Source: Gimesia fumaroli
GTDB lineage: Bacteria > Planctomycetota > Planctomycetia > Planctomycetales > Planctomycetaceae
NCBI RefSeq assembly: GCF_007754425.1
Contig: NZ_CP037452.1
Coordinates: forward strand, 4,253,164-4,317,163
DNA length: 64,000 nucleotides
Reading direction: 5' to 3'
The notes under the pieces: model-generated
Seen by the model: only the letters and a program-made list of their open reading frames with translations
Databases searched by the model: none
Told to the model about the DNA's origin: nothing
Made by a program: the position numbers and the translations under genes
Shown: in pieces, positions 9,883-20,331 of the stretch
Layout: every line of letters begins with the position of its first letter
Position numbering within the stretch: position 1 is the stretch's first letter

Positions 9883-12186
9883 TCAGACCACCTCACGTAC
9901 GATCACTTCATTACCATTTATTTGTGCAATTTCCACTTCTGCACCTGGCTGTATGAAGGGACCTTCGCTGATAACGTCCACCCAGACCCCCTCAATCTCG
10001 ACCCGTCCTGCGGGCCTGAGCACAGAGATGGTAACCCCCTGCATCCCAACCCGTAAATCGAGCCCTGGCAGTTTCAATGTCCCCGATTCTTCAAGCAACC
10101 CCGGATCCAACTGAATTTCATGTGCCCCGGACCGAGGATTTTCACCCGGAGGTGCCAGAATTATAGAACTCATCAGACGGGACTCGGGTAGAAACCGATT
10201 CAAGCCAATCGCCAGAATAATGACTGTAATTAAGGACGCACTCACCGTGCCAACCGTATTCGTCATTGTGGTAAGATCAGAACCAGGACGCAGGGTATTA
10301 AAGTCACCAAACGTCTGGCTGGCCATGATGAAGGAAGCAAAGACCAACAGCCCCCCTGAAACCCCAAACACACCAAAGCCGGGAATCACCAGAAGTTCGA
10401 GTAAAATACAGATCAGTCCCATCGCAAATAGAACAATCTCCAGATAACCGGCCGTCCCTCCCAGAATATGACTCCAGAAAAACAGGCCGAAACAGACGCC
10501 CGACATAATTCCAAACATGCCTGTTAACGTAGACAGTTCCAGATAGACAAACAGAATTCCAAGTGCCAACACTAATCCAGTGACAAAGGAAGAGTTAAGA
10601 ACATAAACCAGCGTATCTACCCAGGTCCGTCCGACAGCAATCAGCTTTGTATCAACCGGAATCCCCAGTCGCTGCTTCAATTCTTCCATGTCCCGTACGG
10701 GAGGTTCTGCAATTTTTAAGGTATGGGCTCGATTGCCGTTCACAGTTAACAGATTTGCTTTGCGTGATTCGCGAACAACGGGCCCTTTGATCCACTCCCC
10801 ATTGGACTCATGAATTTCTTCTGCGGTCATATACCAAATCTGGCCGGTTTTACTATTGGTCACTTCAAAAATCTCCAGATCTTTATCGGACATGGCTTCG
10901 CAGACAGCAGCGGGCCTCCCTTTTTTCTCTGCTAACTCCTTGAGTGTCACGCGTAAAGGACTCAGTATTTTTTCAGGAACATGCTCAAACTGGCCATCCT
11001 CTTTCATTTCAATTGGGCCGGCATCACCAATCTGTGCATCGGGTTTCAGAAAGATTTCATCACAGCCCAGCGCAATAATCGCCGCACTGCTCATCGCATA
11101 TTCGGGTACATAAGCAACAGTCCTCACCTTTCGCGCATCAAGGTCGGCGATCATATTCGCCAGATTGGTTCCCGAAATTAAGTATCCGCCGCCGGAAGTA
11201 ATCTCAAACACCAGCATGTTCGCACCGGAATTGACGGCACGATTAATCTGTCGTTCAATAAATGCTTCCAGGATAGGCTCAATCATTCCATCGACTCGAA
11301 TCAGCATCGTCTTGGGAGCATCCCCCATCGTAGGATCATCGCGTAACTTTTCACGCGGTATTCCATACAGTTCCGCCAGATCTCCCCGATTCTGAGCCAG
11401 TTGTTGCACGAGCACATCCAGAGCCCGCGCTTTACTGCCGGAGAATACCCCCAGTGAACCGACTTCTTTGATCGTTTCAACATCAAGAATCACAGCCATA
11501 TTATCCTGCAGTCGCTTTAACTCCTCGGGAGTCACAATGCGTGATTCAATCTGCTTGTTCTCCCCTTCTCCCTGTTGAATCTTGATTTTCAAAACCGCCT
11601 GCTGCGGGTCCATCATTCCCAAGGTCAGCGCACGGCTAAGCTTGTTATTATGACGCTTCTCTACAATCGAAAGCACAAATTCTCGTTCATCTCGATCAAT
11701 GGCTTTCCCATATCCAATATCCCCCAATTCGGCATCCGGGTGCATCACAATCTCATCACAGGCTAGCGCCAGAACAACGTTATTACCAATCACGGTTTCA
11801 GGGATCCAGGCAATCGTTTTTAAATTTGACAACTTCGAAGATGCTAAAAACTTGGCTAACCCCTGTACCTGATGAAAAGGACTGGATCCGGGCGAAATCT
11901 TCAATACGAGATACCCGGTTTCATTACTCTGTGCCGCTTCGTTCTGTAACGCCAGCGCAGCATTGGTCACCCGCCCGTAAGTCACTTCACCGACAGGGCT
12001 GTCAATTGTCATGAACAAAACAGGCTGAGATGGTGGCTCATCCAGATTCGCATCGGGCGCCTGTTTCGCATTCTGAGGCGGTTTCACAACAGGTTTGGCC
12101 GCTGGATCAGCCTGAAGCGACGAACTTCCGTTGAGCACTAAAAGTCCCAGAATAAAGGCCAGTAACATCTGGTTGACATTTTTCAT
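9883..12186 (-). CDS. NfeD-family membrane-bound serine protease, double ClpP-like domain
   Basis: Membrane protein of the NfeD/stomatin-operon-protease class. Order: signal peptide (residues 1-27), Pro/Ala linker, first ClpP-fold domain (about 50-290), second ClpP-fold domain (about 315-500), several transmembrane helices (about 530-690), and a C-terminal soluble OB-type NfeD domain (about 710-767). The second ClpP-like domain has AMSSAAIIALGCDEI with a plausible serine nucleophile and a following KPDAQIGDAG block; the first has the matching block VIGNNVVLALACDEI with Asn in place of serine, so it is probably inactive. It stands alone between rpsO and the divergent lhr gene. Substrates are unknown. 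Confidence 0.88.
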   Translation of the reverse strand: MKNVNQMLLAFILGLLVLNGSSSLQADPAAKPVVKPPQNAKQAPDANLDEPPSQPVLFMTIDSPVGEVTYGRVTNAALALQNEAAQSNETGYLVLKISPGSSPFHQVQGLAKFLASSKLSNLKTIAWIPETVIGNNVVLALACDEIVMHPDAELGDIGYGKAIDRDEREFVLSIVEKRHNNKLSRALTLGMMDPQQAVLKIKIQQGEGENKQIESRIVTPEELKRLQDNMAVILDVETIKEVGSLGVFSGSKARALDVLVQQLAQNRGDLAELYGIPREKLRDDPTMGDAPKTMLIRVDGMIEPILEAFIERQINRAVNSGANMLVFEITSGGGYLISGTNLANMIADLDARKVRTVAYVPEYAMSSAAIIALGCDEIFLKPDAQIGDAGPIEMKEDGQFEHVPEKILSPLRVTLKELAEKKGRPAAVCEAMSDKDLEIFEVTNSKTGQIWYMTAEEIHESNGEWIKGPVVRESRKANLLTVNGNRAHTLKIAEPPVRDMEELKQRLGIPVDTKLIAVGRTWVDTLVYVLNSSFVTGLVLALGILFVYLELSTLTGMFGIMSGVCFGLFFWSHILGGTAGYLEIVLFAMGLICILLELLVIPGFGVFGVSGGLLVFASFIMASQTFGDFNTLRPGSDLTTMTNTVGTVSASLITVIILAIGLNRFLPESRLMSSIILAPPGENPRSGAHEIQLDPGLLEESGTLKLPGLDLRVGMQGVTISVLRPAGRVEIEGVWVDVISEGPFIQPGAEVEIAQINGNEVIVREVV

Positions 12187-12667
12187 TATGTGACTTTCAC
12201 CGTTGTCAGAAAAAGAAATGCAAAGCGTGTAAATTCAGTCCTCGCTGATGGCACCTTGCGATCGGGAGGATTCATTGTCTGACGAAACTCTTGATCAAAA
12301 CAGACACTGATCAACTGGTCTACTCATTTTAACGAAAGAATACACCAGACAGATCATTTCATTCTATAAAATTATAGACGATTTCCAGCAGGGAAATAAG
12401 GTTTTGATTTAATCAACATCATTTACCGCAGAAATCTCCTCAATTCATTCGTTTTCCGGATTGACAATCTCACAACTTGACATGTTCGAAACGGGACCGG
12501 AATTCCCTGATTTCAGGCTTTCCCAACAAATCATCAAAGTCTCTGTATCGTATCTAAAGCCATCGATTCACAGTGCCCTAAAGAATTTCACAGAAAACCA
12601 GTTAAATTTTACGCGTTTCCCTCTTACAATACAGGAGCAATTCTTACAAACACACCAAAGGACGGTT
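12187..12667. other. Divergent promoter region between the NfeD-type gene and lhr
   Basis: About 480 nt separating two divergent genes. An open frame in phase with lhr runs back to a TTG at 12461 but does not look like Lhr sequence. An AT-rich palindrome CTATAA-AA-TTATAG lies at 12364-12377 and could be an operator. No other gene is supported. Confidence 0.4.
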
Positions 12668-15600
12668 ATGTCATTTTACGGTTATCACCCGATCATTGAA
12701 AAATGGTTTCAAAATCGCTTCCAGGGTCCGACAGAACCTCAACAGCAAGGCTGGCCTTGTATCAATCGTGGTGAGCACACTCTGATCTCGGCCCCCACCG
12801 GAAGTGGTAAAACACTAACCGCATTTCTGTCTGTGATAGACCGTATCGTGAAACGTTCTCTGGATGGAGAGCTGGAAAATGAAATCTCGGTGATCTATGT
12901 CTCCCCGTTACGGGCACTCTCGAATGACATGCACCGCAACCTGACAGAGCCTCTGGAAGAAATCTCACAGCTATTGGAAGAAGAAGGCTACACATTCACT
13001 CCCATTCGCGTTGGCCTGCGAACAGGCGACACCCCTTCTTCGAAACGAGCAGCACTCGTCCGGCGGCCTCCTCATATTCTGGTTACCACTCCGGAATCCC
13101 TCTATTTAATGTTGACCGGATCCAAAAGCCGGGAAACTCTGAAAACCGTCGAAACGGTCATCGTAGATGAAATTCACGCCCTGCTGCGGGACAAACGGGG
13201 CTCGCACTGGTCACTTACCCTCGAACGCCTCGAAGCATTAGTTGATCATCCTCTACAGCGGATCGGTCTGTCCGCCACACAAAAACCGCTGGAACGGGTG
13301 GCACAATATCTGGTCGGAAATCGGCCGGAAATTGAAATCACTGAAGAGCTACCTCAAACATCAGATAACGAGCTTCCCGAACAAACCTGCCGCATCGTCA
13401 ACATTGGTCATTCCCGCACGCTAGACGTCGCCATCCAGGTTCCCCCATCGGAATTGAGTGCGATTTGTTCTCACGAACAATGGGCTGAAGTACTGGAACA
13501 GATCATCGAACTGATCCAATCGCATCACAGCACACTAATCTTTGTCAATACGCGGCGGTTGGCCGAGCGAATTACTCATCAGTTAACCGAACGCCTGGGC
13601 GAAGACGTCGTCGGCAGCCATCACGGTTCCCTCTCTGCAAAAATCAGACATCGCACGGAACAAAAACTGAAAAGCGGCGAACTCAAAGCCGTTATCGCGA
13701 CCGCCTCACTGGAACTGGGAATTGATGTCGGCTACATCGATCTGGTTGTGCAGATCGGCTCCCCCCGTGGCATCGCTACTTTTCTCCAGCGCATCGGGCG
13801 ATCAGGACACTCTCTCGGACTGGTTCCCAAAGGACGCATCTTTGCCCTCTCGCGGGATGAACTACTGGAAAGCATGGCGCTGGTCCGATCGATCAAACAA
13901 GGTATCCTCGATACCGTTCGTATGCCGGAAGCCCCTGTGGATATTCTAGCACAACAAATCACCGCCGAAGTCGCCTGTGAAGAATGGAACACGGACAAAT
14001 TATTCGAAACAGTGACGCGCGCCTATTCTTATCGAAACCTGAAACGGTCCGTCTTTGACAGCACAGTTCAATTTCTGAGCGAAGGCATCAGCACCACGGC
14101 CGGCCGTAGTCGCGTCTATCTACATCACGACCAGGTCCAGAGCCGTGTCCGTAGCAGAAAAAATGCCCGCCTCGTCTCCACGATGAACGGAGGGGCGATT
14201 CCGGAAATCGCCTCGTATCGCGTGGTCACCGAAGACGACCAGACCGTGGTCGGTTCAGTCGACGAAGACTTTGCCGTCGAAAGCATGGCAGGTGACATTT
14301 TTCTTCTAGGCAATACCTCGTGGCAAATTCGCTATGTCCGTGGCGGCGATGTCACTGTGGTCGATGCCAACGGCGCGCCCCCTTCTATCCCCTTCTGGTT
14401 TGGTGAAGCCCCGGGACGCTCCCTTGAACTCTCAACCGAAATATCGCACCTGCGCGAAGAGCTTGAACGCCAGATCGAAAACCCGGAACAAGCCATTCTC
14501 TGGCTGAGTCAGGAAACCAATACGGACGAGTGGGGCAGCAAACAGATTGTTGATTACGTTCAAACAGAAAAGGCGGCGCTGGGCATCATCCCGACTCAAA
14601 AGCGCATTGTTTTCGAGCGATTCTTTGATGAATCAGGGGGCATGCAACTGGTGATCCACGCTCCCTTTGGTGGCGATATCAATCGTGCCTGGGGTTACAC
14701 CATGCGTAAGCGTTTCTGCCGCTCTTATAATTTTGAACTGCAGGCAACCGCCGACGATAATGGGATTATCCTCTCGCTCGGCCCACAGCATAGCTTCCCT
14801 CTGGAGAGTCTGTTTACAATGTTGAATACCAGAAACGTTCAACAACTCTCTGAGCAGGCGATTCTGGACCACCCTATGTTTCATGTCCGCTGGCGCTGGA
14901 ATGTGACCCGGGCATTGCTGGTCTCACGGATGCAGAATGGTAAAAAAGTACCGCCACCGCTCCAACGTTTTCGAGCCGAAGACCTGCTCACCGCTGTGTT
15001 CCCGCGTCTGACTGGTTGTCCCGAAAATGAAATTGGGGAAATCGTCCGCCCCGATCATATTCTGGTCGACCAGACATTGTATGACTGCCTGAATGAGCAA
15101 CTCGATATTGAAGGCTTCAAAACCGTGCTCCAGGAAATCGAACAGGGGACCGTCAAACTGATTCCCCGCGATACCAGAGAGCCTTCTCCTTTTTGCTACG
15201 AACTATTGAACTCCAGCCCGTATACGTTTCTGGATGGTGGCGAAGCACAGGAACGCCGCGCCCGTGCGGTCGCAACACGCCACACACTTTCCATCGAAAG
15301 TGTCGAAGACCTGGGCAGACTCTCCCCCGAAGCAATCGCACAGGTTTGCCAGGAAGCACAACCACTGGTACGAAACGCCGATGAATTCCATGATCTGCTA
15401 CTGGGGCGGATTCATATTCCCATAAATGAACAGCCGGACTGGGCCGACTGGTATCAGGAACTGGAAGCAACGGGCCGTGCGACAACACTACAAAGAACAG
15501 AGAATCAATCAGCGAACCGCTGCACCGAAAGCTGGGTCGCAACAGAGCGTCTCCCGGCAGCACTGGCTGCCTTCCCCGAGAGCCAGCATGCACCGCCTGT

Positions 15601-17260
15601 CACCGTTCCTGTTGGTGTGCGTCAGGAATGGGAATCGGCAGAAGCCCGCACCGCCATTATTCGCGGCCTGCTCGATACTTGTGGCCCGTTGACCGTCGCA
15701 GAAATCGCCAATCTAGCAGGTATGACCGATTCGCAAACCGAAGCGGCACTGATGGCGCTCGAAGGCGAAGGCATCGCCATGCAAGGCTTCTTCCGTGTCA
15801 AAGATCCCAACTGGGATCAAAGTGTAGATGATTCTGCCAAAGAAAAAGAAACCACTCCCGCCAACGCCCTTCCCAAAGAGTGGTGTCACCGACGTTTGCT
15901 GGCCCGAATTCACAGACTCACTCTACAAGGATTGCGTGCGCAAGTGCAGCCAGTCGATACGACTGTCTTCATTCAATACCTTACACGGCTTCACGGCATG
16001 TCGGGTGACGAAAAGCGGTCGGGAACAAACGGCCTATTTGAAATCCTCTCCATGCTCCAGGGAATCGATATCCCGGCAATTTGCTGGGAACGCGACATCC
16101 TGCCGGCCCGACTTTCCAATTACCAGAATAATCAACTCGACGAACTCTGCTTTACAGGCGAAATTGGCTGGGGACGACTCTATCCTCCCAAACGAACCGC
16201 CGATCAAGGCAAACCGATGACTGGCATTACTCGCAATGCCCCTGTCTCATTCTTTTTAAGAGAAGATATTCCCTGGCTGACGTATTTTAGTGAGGCGTCA
16301 ACGCAGAACACCGAAGACCAGAATTATTTGAGCAGCCCGGCTGTAGAAATCCAGGAACTACTCACGCAACAGGGGGCTCTGTTCGCCACCGACTTAATGG
16401 CTGCAACAGAATCCCTTCCCACACAGGTCGCCGATGCATTGGGAGAACTCATCTCCCGCGGGTTAGTGACCTCCGACAGCTTCTCCGGTATGCGACAGTT
16501 TACCCAGGACCGTTCCACTAAAAACCGCCGAGCTGCCCGCAAATCAAGAATCGGTCTGGTACGCAAACGCAGCACCCCGAACAATACAGGACGCTGGTCG
16601 ATCTGGCGACGTGAACTTGCGGCTGAAATTGAAGAACGCAGCCTGCAATATTATGAATACGTCGAGCAATGGGCGTGGCAGTTGCTAAGACGCTGGGGAG
16701 TGGTCTTCCGCGATTTGTTGGTGAAAGAATCGGGTGCCCCACGCTGGTTCGAATTACTGCAAATTTATCGACGTCTCGAAGCCCGGGGAGAAATTCGCGG
16801 CGGTCGTTTCGTATCTGGAGTCGCAGGGGAACAATTTGCGATGTCGGGAACGATTCAGGAATTGCGGAAACTCCGTGATGAATCAGCGACCGATGCGCTG
16901 ACGATTCTTTCCGCCGCCGACCCGTTGAATCTCGTGGGAATCTTGACGAAACAGGCGCGCATCCCCAGCACTGCTAACAACCGTCTCGCTTATTGGAATG
17001 GAAGTCTGATTGCCTATTCGCGGAGCGAAGAACTGTTTTTACTCGCAAACGTCAATGAAAAAACAAAACGCGAACTGATCCTGGGATTTGGGCTTCCCAT
17101 CCACGGTACGAATATTAATGAAACAGCCACAGCTGGTTCAAAACCGGCCATCGAACCACTAGAACATCAACCTGCTGCTACAGAGAACGAACTGTTAATC
17201 CCCAATAGTAACAGCACTGAAAAAGAAGAGAAAAGATCGCCACGCCCTTCCTTTCTCTAA
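12668..17260 (+). CDS. lhr: Lhr-type ATP-dependent DNA/RNA helicase
   Basis: Very large superfamily 2 helicase (1530 residues, the size of full-length bacterial Lhr), implicated in DNA repair. Start at the ATG at 12668 is fixed by AAGGA five nt upstream and by the Lhr-like N-terminus (YHPIIEKWFQNRF). Motifs: Walker A APTGSGKT (42-49), motif Ia VSPLRALSNDM, DEIH Walker B near 167, LSATQ motif III, IATASLELGIDVG motif V and QRIGRSGH motif VI near 373. These are followed by the Lhr winged-helix/core region and the long C-terminal extension (Lhr-CTD). No frameshift seen. The next gene begins 23 nt later. Confidence 0.95.
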   Translation: MSFYGYHPIIEKWFQNRFQGPTEPQQQGWPCINRGEHTLISAPTGSGKTLTAFLSVIDRIVKRSLDGELENEISVIYVSPLRALSNDMHRNLTEPLEEISQLLEEEGYTFTPIRVGLRTGDTPSSKRAALVRRPPHILVTTPESLYLMLTGSKSRETLKTVETVIVDEIHALLRDKRGSHWSLTLERLEALVDHPLQRIGLSATQKPLERVAQYLVGNRPEIEITEELPQTSDNELPEQTCRIVNIGHSRTLDVAIQVPPSELSAICSHEQWAEVLEQIIELIQSHHSTLIFVNTRRLAERITHQLTERLGEDVVGSHHGSLSAKIRHRTEQKLKSGELKAVIATASLELGIDVGYIDLVVQIGSPRGIATFLQRIGRSGHSLGLVPKGRIFALSRDELLESMALVRSIKQGILDTVRMPEAPVDILAQQITAEVACEEWNTDKLFETVTRAYSYRNLKRSVFDSTVQFLSEGISTTAGRSRVYLHHDQVQSRVRSRKNARLVSTMNGGAIPEIASYRVVTEDDQTVVGSVDEDFAVESMAGDIFLLGNTSWQIRYVRGGDVTVVDANGAPPSIPFWFGEAPGRSLELSTEISHLREELERQIENPEQAILWLSQETNTDEWGSKQIVDYVQTEKAALGIIPTQKRIVFERFFDESGGMQLVIHAPFGGDINRAWGYTMRKRFCRSYNFELQATADDNGIILSLGPQHSFPLESLFTMLNTRNVQQLSEQAILDHPMFHVRWRWNVTRALLVSRMQNGKKVPPPLQRFRAEDLLTAVFPRLTGCPENEIGEIVRPDHILVDQTLYDCLNEQLDIEGFKTVLQEIEQGTVKLIPRDTREPSPFCYELLNSSPYTFLDGGEAQERRARAVATRHTLSIESVEDLGRLSPEAIAQVCQEAQPLVRNADEFHDLLLGRIHIPINEQPDWADWYQELEATGRATTLQRTENQSANRCTESWVATERLPAALAAFPESQHAPPVTVPVGVRQEWESAEARTAIIRGLLDTCGPLTVAEIANLAGMTDSQTEAALMALEGEGIAMQGFFRVKDPNWDQSVDDSAKEKETTPANALPKEWCHRRLLARIHRLTLQGLRAQVQPVDTTVFIQYLTRLHGMSGDEKRSGTNGLFEILSMLQGIDIPAICWERDILPARLSNYQNNQLDELCFTGEIGWGRLYPPKRTADQGKPMTGITRNAPVSFFLREDIPWLTYFSEASTQNTEDQNYLSSPAVEIQELLTQQGALFATDLMAATESLPTQVADALGELISRGLVTSDSFSGMRQFTQDRSTKNRRAARKSRIGLVRKRSTPNNTGRWSIWRRELAAEIEERSLQYYEYVEQWAWQLLRRWGVVFRDLLVKESGAPRWFELLQIYRRLEARGEIRGGRFVSGVAGEQFAMSGTIQELRKLRDESATDALTILSAADPLNLVGILTKQARIPSTANNRLAYWNGSLIAYSRSEELFLLANVNEKTKRELILGFGLPIHGTNINETATAGSKPAIEPLEHQPAATENELLIPNSNSTEKEEKRSPRPSFL

Positions 17261-17283
17261 TCATATTAAACAACAACGTGTTT

Positions 17284-20265
17284 ATGCATCACCTGGATCA
17301 ACAAATGTCAAACGGCCTACCCCGAATCATCAGACTTACAATTTGCATGCTGGCAGTCATGCTACCGCTTCACATGCATTCGAACCGTCTGGTCATGGCG
17401 GAAGAAAAACAAGCAGAGTCAATTGAGGTGGTATTAAAGACGGCACGCGAACACCAGCAGCACGGCCGTTATGCTGAAGCCCGCGAAGTCTATGCTCAAG
17501 CAAAAAAACAACTCGCTGATTCCAAACAGAAAAACGCCGACCACCAGTGGCAGTTGCTCCGTGGATTAACGCAAATCGACATCGAAACCGGGCAGACAAA
17601 ATCGGCCTTGGATCGCTTGAATGAAGGACTGAAACAACTACCCGACCAAGCAGATTTACATGCGCTGGCGGCAAAACTGTATTATGAAACAGGAGATTAT
17701 CCCAGCGCTGATAAACACGTCACCAAAGCCCTCTCTTTCAATCCGGACCAACCTCTGGCACATCTGATCCAAGCCCATCTGCTCACTGATTCCGGAAAAA
17801 TTGACGAAGCCAACGAAGCCTATCGTTGGTTTGTTCGGTATTACAACCGGGCCCAACCGGAAGATGCAGAGACACTGCTGGTGATTGCCGAAGGAGCGAC
17901 GCAGTACGCACGCTGGAATAGCGTTTCCCAAATTTTTAATTTCGTCATCAACACAGTCTGCCCCGATGCATTAAAAGCGGATCCTCTGGCCTGGAAAGCG
18001 TCTTACTTGAGCGGTTCAATTCTGCAAGAAAAATACAACCGCCCCCAAGCCGCTGATGAGTTTACAGCAGCCCTCAAAACAAATTCCCAAGCCGCAATTG
18101 TCTATACCGCGTTAGCACGCTCCGCTATCGAAGTCCGTGATTTTGATAAGAGTATCGAGCTCATCAACCGTGCCTTGAAAACCAATCCCCAGTTAGTCGA
18201 AGCCTTACTGTTACAGTGTGATTTACACCTGATTAATGGACAATATCTAAAAGCATTGGTGTCTGCAGAAAACGCTGCCGCTCTCAACAACCGTGCCCAA
18301 TCCGTTCTGGCCAGAAAGGCAGCCTGCTATCTTCTGCAGGATGGGGCTCCCGATACCGAAACGTTGACTCTGCTGTTTGACACGTCAGCAGTCCCAGATC
18401 AGTCACAAATAATAAAACCTGAGTCGTCCCGCTTCGTGAAGCTCGTAACGACTTTATTGAAAGATAACCCAAAACCGGGGTATTTCTTATACGAACTGGG
18501 CCAGTTGATGGAGATGAAACGCCAGTTTACGTTTGCTGAATTTGCATACTTAAAAACCAAAATTCTGATGCCTCAACTCTCTGGCCCCAAAACTTCTTTG
18601 GGCATGTTGTATATGCAAATGGGTAAAACAGATCTCGCCCAACAGACATTAAATGACGCGTTCAAAGCCGATCCCTATCATGTACGTGTCAGTAATATGC
18701 GTAAAGTACTGGGAGTGCTGGAATCTTATGGCGCTATCCTAACGGACCACTTTGTCATTCGTTACGACTCCAAAGCCGACTATATTCTTGGCCGTTATAT
18801 GGCCGATTATCTGGAAGAGATATATCCCGAGATGGTAAAACAGTTCGGCTTTGAGCCGCCGGGAAAAACCCAATTTGAAATTTATCATAACGCCAAAGGG
18901 CTCGCCGCCCATCAATGGTTTAGTGCCCGGATGATCGGTCTGCCTTGGATCCAGACAATTGGTGCCTCGACTGGCGCCGTCGTTGCATTAACGTCACCCA
19001 CTGCCATGAAAGAGCCTTATAACTGGGCGGCTGTCTTAAAACATGAGCTGGTGCATGTCTTTACGCTGCAACAAACGAAATACAAAATACCACACTGGTT
19101 TACAGAGGCACTCGCCGTCAGAAGTGAAGGTAAAGCGCGCCCCCAGCGATTTAACCAACTGCTCGTGGAACGTGTTCCTAAAGGAGACATCTATTCTCTG
19201 GATGAACTGGACGGTGTATTTGTACGTCCCAAGTCTTCAGATAATTGGGACTTTGCGTACTGCCAAAGTCTGCTATGTGCCGACTTCATGGTAGAGGAAT
19301 TTGGCGATGATGCATTGAAAAAGTTATTAACTGCATACCAGAATCAGCGTTCGACACCGAATGCAATCCAGGAATCCTTTCAGATTAGTCAGGAAGAATT
19401 TGAGAAACGCTATCATCGCTATCTGGAAAAACTGACGGCAACACTCAAAGGCTACCACACGCCATCGACACTCAGTTTCCGTGAACTGCAACAACAACAC
19501 GAACAGAATCCAAACGACATGGATATCGCCGGGCAATATGCTTACCGGCTGCTTCATTACCGAAAAAAACAGGAAGCCCGAAAACTCGCCCGTACCGTAT
19601 TGAGCCAACAGCCCGAACAGGCGCAAGCCGCTTTAACGATCGCCCGCCTGGAACTCCTCTCGGAAGATCTGGAAGCAGCACATGCGATTCTGCAACCGGC
19701 GCTGGAAACGGATTCCCCAGACGTGCAAGTCCTGGAGTTGGCCGGTAAAATTCTGTTGAAACAGGAAAAATTCAGTGATGCAGTCAAAGTCTATGAGACG
19801 GGCCATTTAAAATATCCCTATCAGACCGAATGGCTCCAGGGACTGGCGATCATCTACCAACATGAAGACGACCCGAAAAAGCTGGAAGCCGCCTTGCTAA
19901 AGCTGGTTCATCTGGACCCCGCGGATGCCACCAGTCTGAAACTATTGATGAAGCTTTATATTGAGCAGAAAAAATGGGAACACGCCCTACACTGGGGACA
20001 GGAAGCGTTATATGTCGATGTACTTGATCCGGAAACACATGAATCGCTTTCCGAAACCGCATTGAAATTGAAACGAACAGAACTGGCAATCCGGGAATTA
20101 AATATGGTTTTACATCTGGATGATAAAAATGAAGACGTCCGTTTCTTACTGACAAAGACATTACTAAATTCGGGAAGAAAACAGGAAGCCATCACTGAAC
20201 TCGATCGATTACTGAAACAAAACCCCGATCACGTTCAAGCACGCACATTAAAACAAAAACTCTGA
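17284..20265 (+). CDS. Exported TPR protein with embedded zinc metallopeptidase-like domain
   Basis: A long protein with an N-terminal signal sequence (hydrophobic LTICMLAVMLPLHM, cleavage near MAEEK), about ten tetratricopeptide repeats (about residues 45-450), a central gluzincin-like domain with HELVH at about 585-589 and a downstream WFTEALA supplying the third zinc ligand (peptidase MA-like), and further TPRs to the C-terminus. GTG at 17278, ATG at 17284 and ATG at 17305 are all possible starts and none has a good ribosome site. The layout suggests a periplasmic protease or scaffold that recognises partners through TPRs. It follows lhr closely and may be cotranscribed. Target unknown. 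Confidence 0.8.
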   Translation: MHHLDQQMSNGLPRIIRLTICMLAVMLPLHMHSNRLVMAEEKQAESIEVVLKTAREHQQHGRYAEAREVYAQAKKQLADSKQKNADHQWQLLRGLTQIDIETGQTKSALDRLNEGLKQLPDQADLHALAAKLYYETGDYPSADKHVTKALSFNPDQPLAHLIQAHLLTDSGKIDEANEAYRWFVRYYNRAQPEDAETLLVIAEGATQYARWNSVSQIFNFVINTVCPDALKADPLAWKASYLSGSILQEKYNRPQAADEFTAALKTNSQAAIVYTALARSAIEVRDFDKSIELINRALKTNPQLVEALLLQCDLHLINGQYLKALVSAENAAALNNRAQSVLARKAACYLLQDGAPDTETLTLLFDTSAVPDQSQIIKPESSRFVKLVTTLLKDNPKPGYFLYELGQLMEMKRQFTFAEFAYLKTKILMPQLSGPKTSLGMLYMQMGKTDLAQQTLNDAFKADPYHVRVSNMRKVLGVLESYGAILTDHFVIRYDSKADYILGRYMADYLEEIYPEMVKQFGFEPPGKTQFEIYHNAKGLAAHQWFSARMIGLPWIQTIGASTGAVVALTSPTAMKEPYNWAAVLKHELVHVFTLQQTKYKIPHWFTEALAVRSEGKARPQRFNQLLVERVPKGDIYSLDELDGVFVRPKSSDNWDFAYCQSLLCADFMVEEFGDDALKKLLTAYQNQRSTPNAIQESFQISQEEFEKRYHRYLEKLTATLKGYHTPSTLSFRELQQQHEQNPNDMDIAGQYAYRLLHYRKKQEARKLARTVLSQQPEQAQAALTIARLELLSEDLEAAHAILQPALETDSPDVQVLELAGKILLKQEKFSDAVKVYETGHLKYPYQTEWLQGLAIIYQHEDDPKKLEAALLKLVHLDPADATSLKLLMKLYIEQKKWEHALHWGQEALYVDVLDPETHESLSETALKLKRTELAIRELNMVLHLDDKNEDVRFLLTKTLLNSGRKQEAITELDRLLKQNPDHVQARTLKQKL

Positions 20266-20331
20266 ACTGATTCTGTTTCAACTGAATCATCTCAAATCAG
20301 AAACCAACAACATTTCTCACAAGGATCCCCA

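Noticed and set aside
12461-12667. In-frame N-terminal extension of the Lhr helicase from a TTG
   Set aside because: The extension has no Lhr similarity, while the ATG at 12668 has AAGGA at proper spacing and begins the conserved N-terminus.
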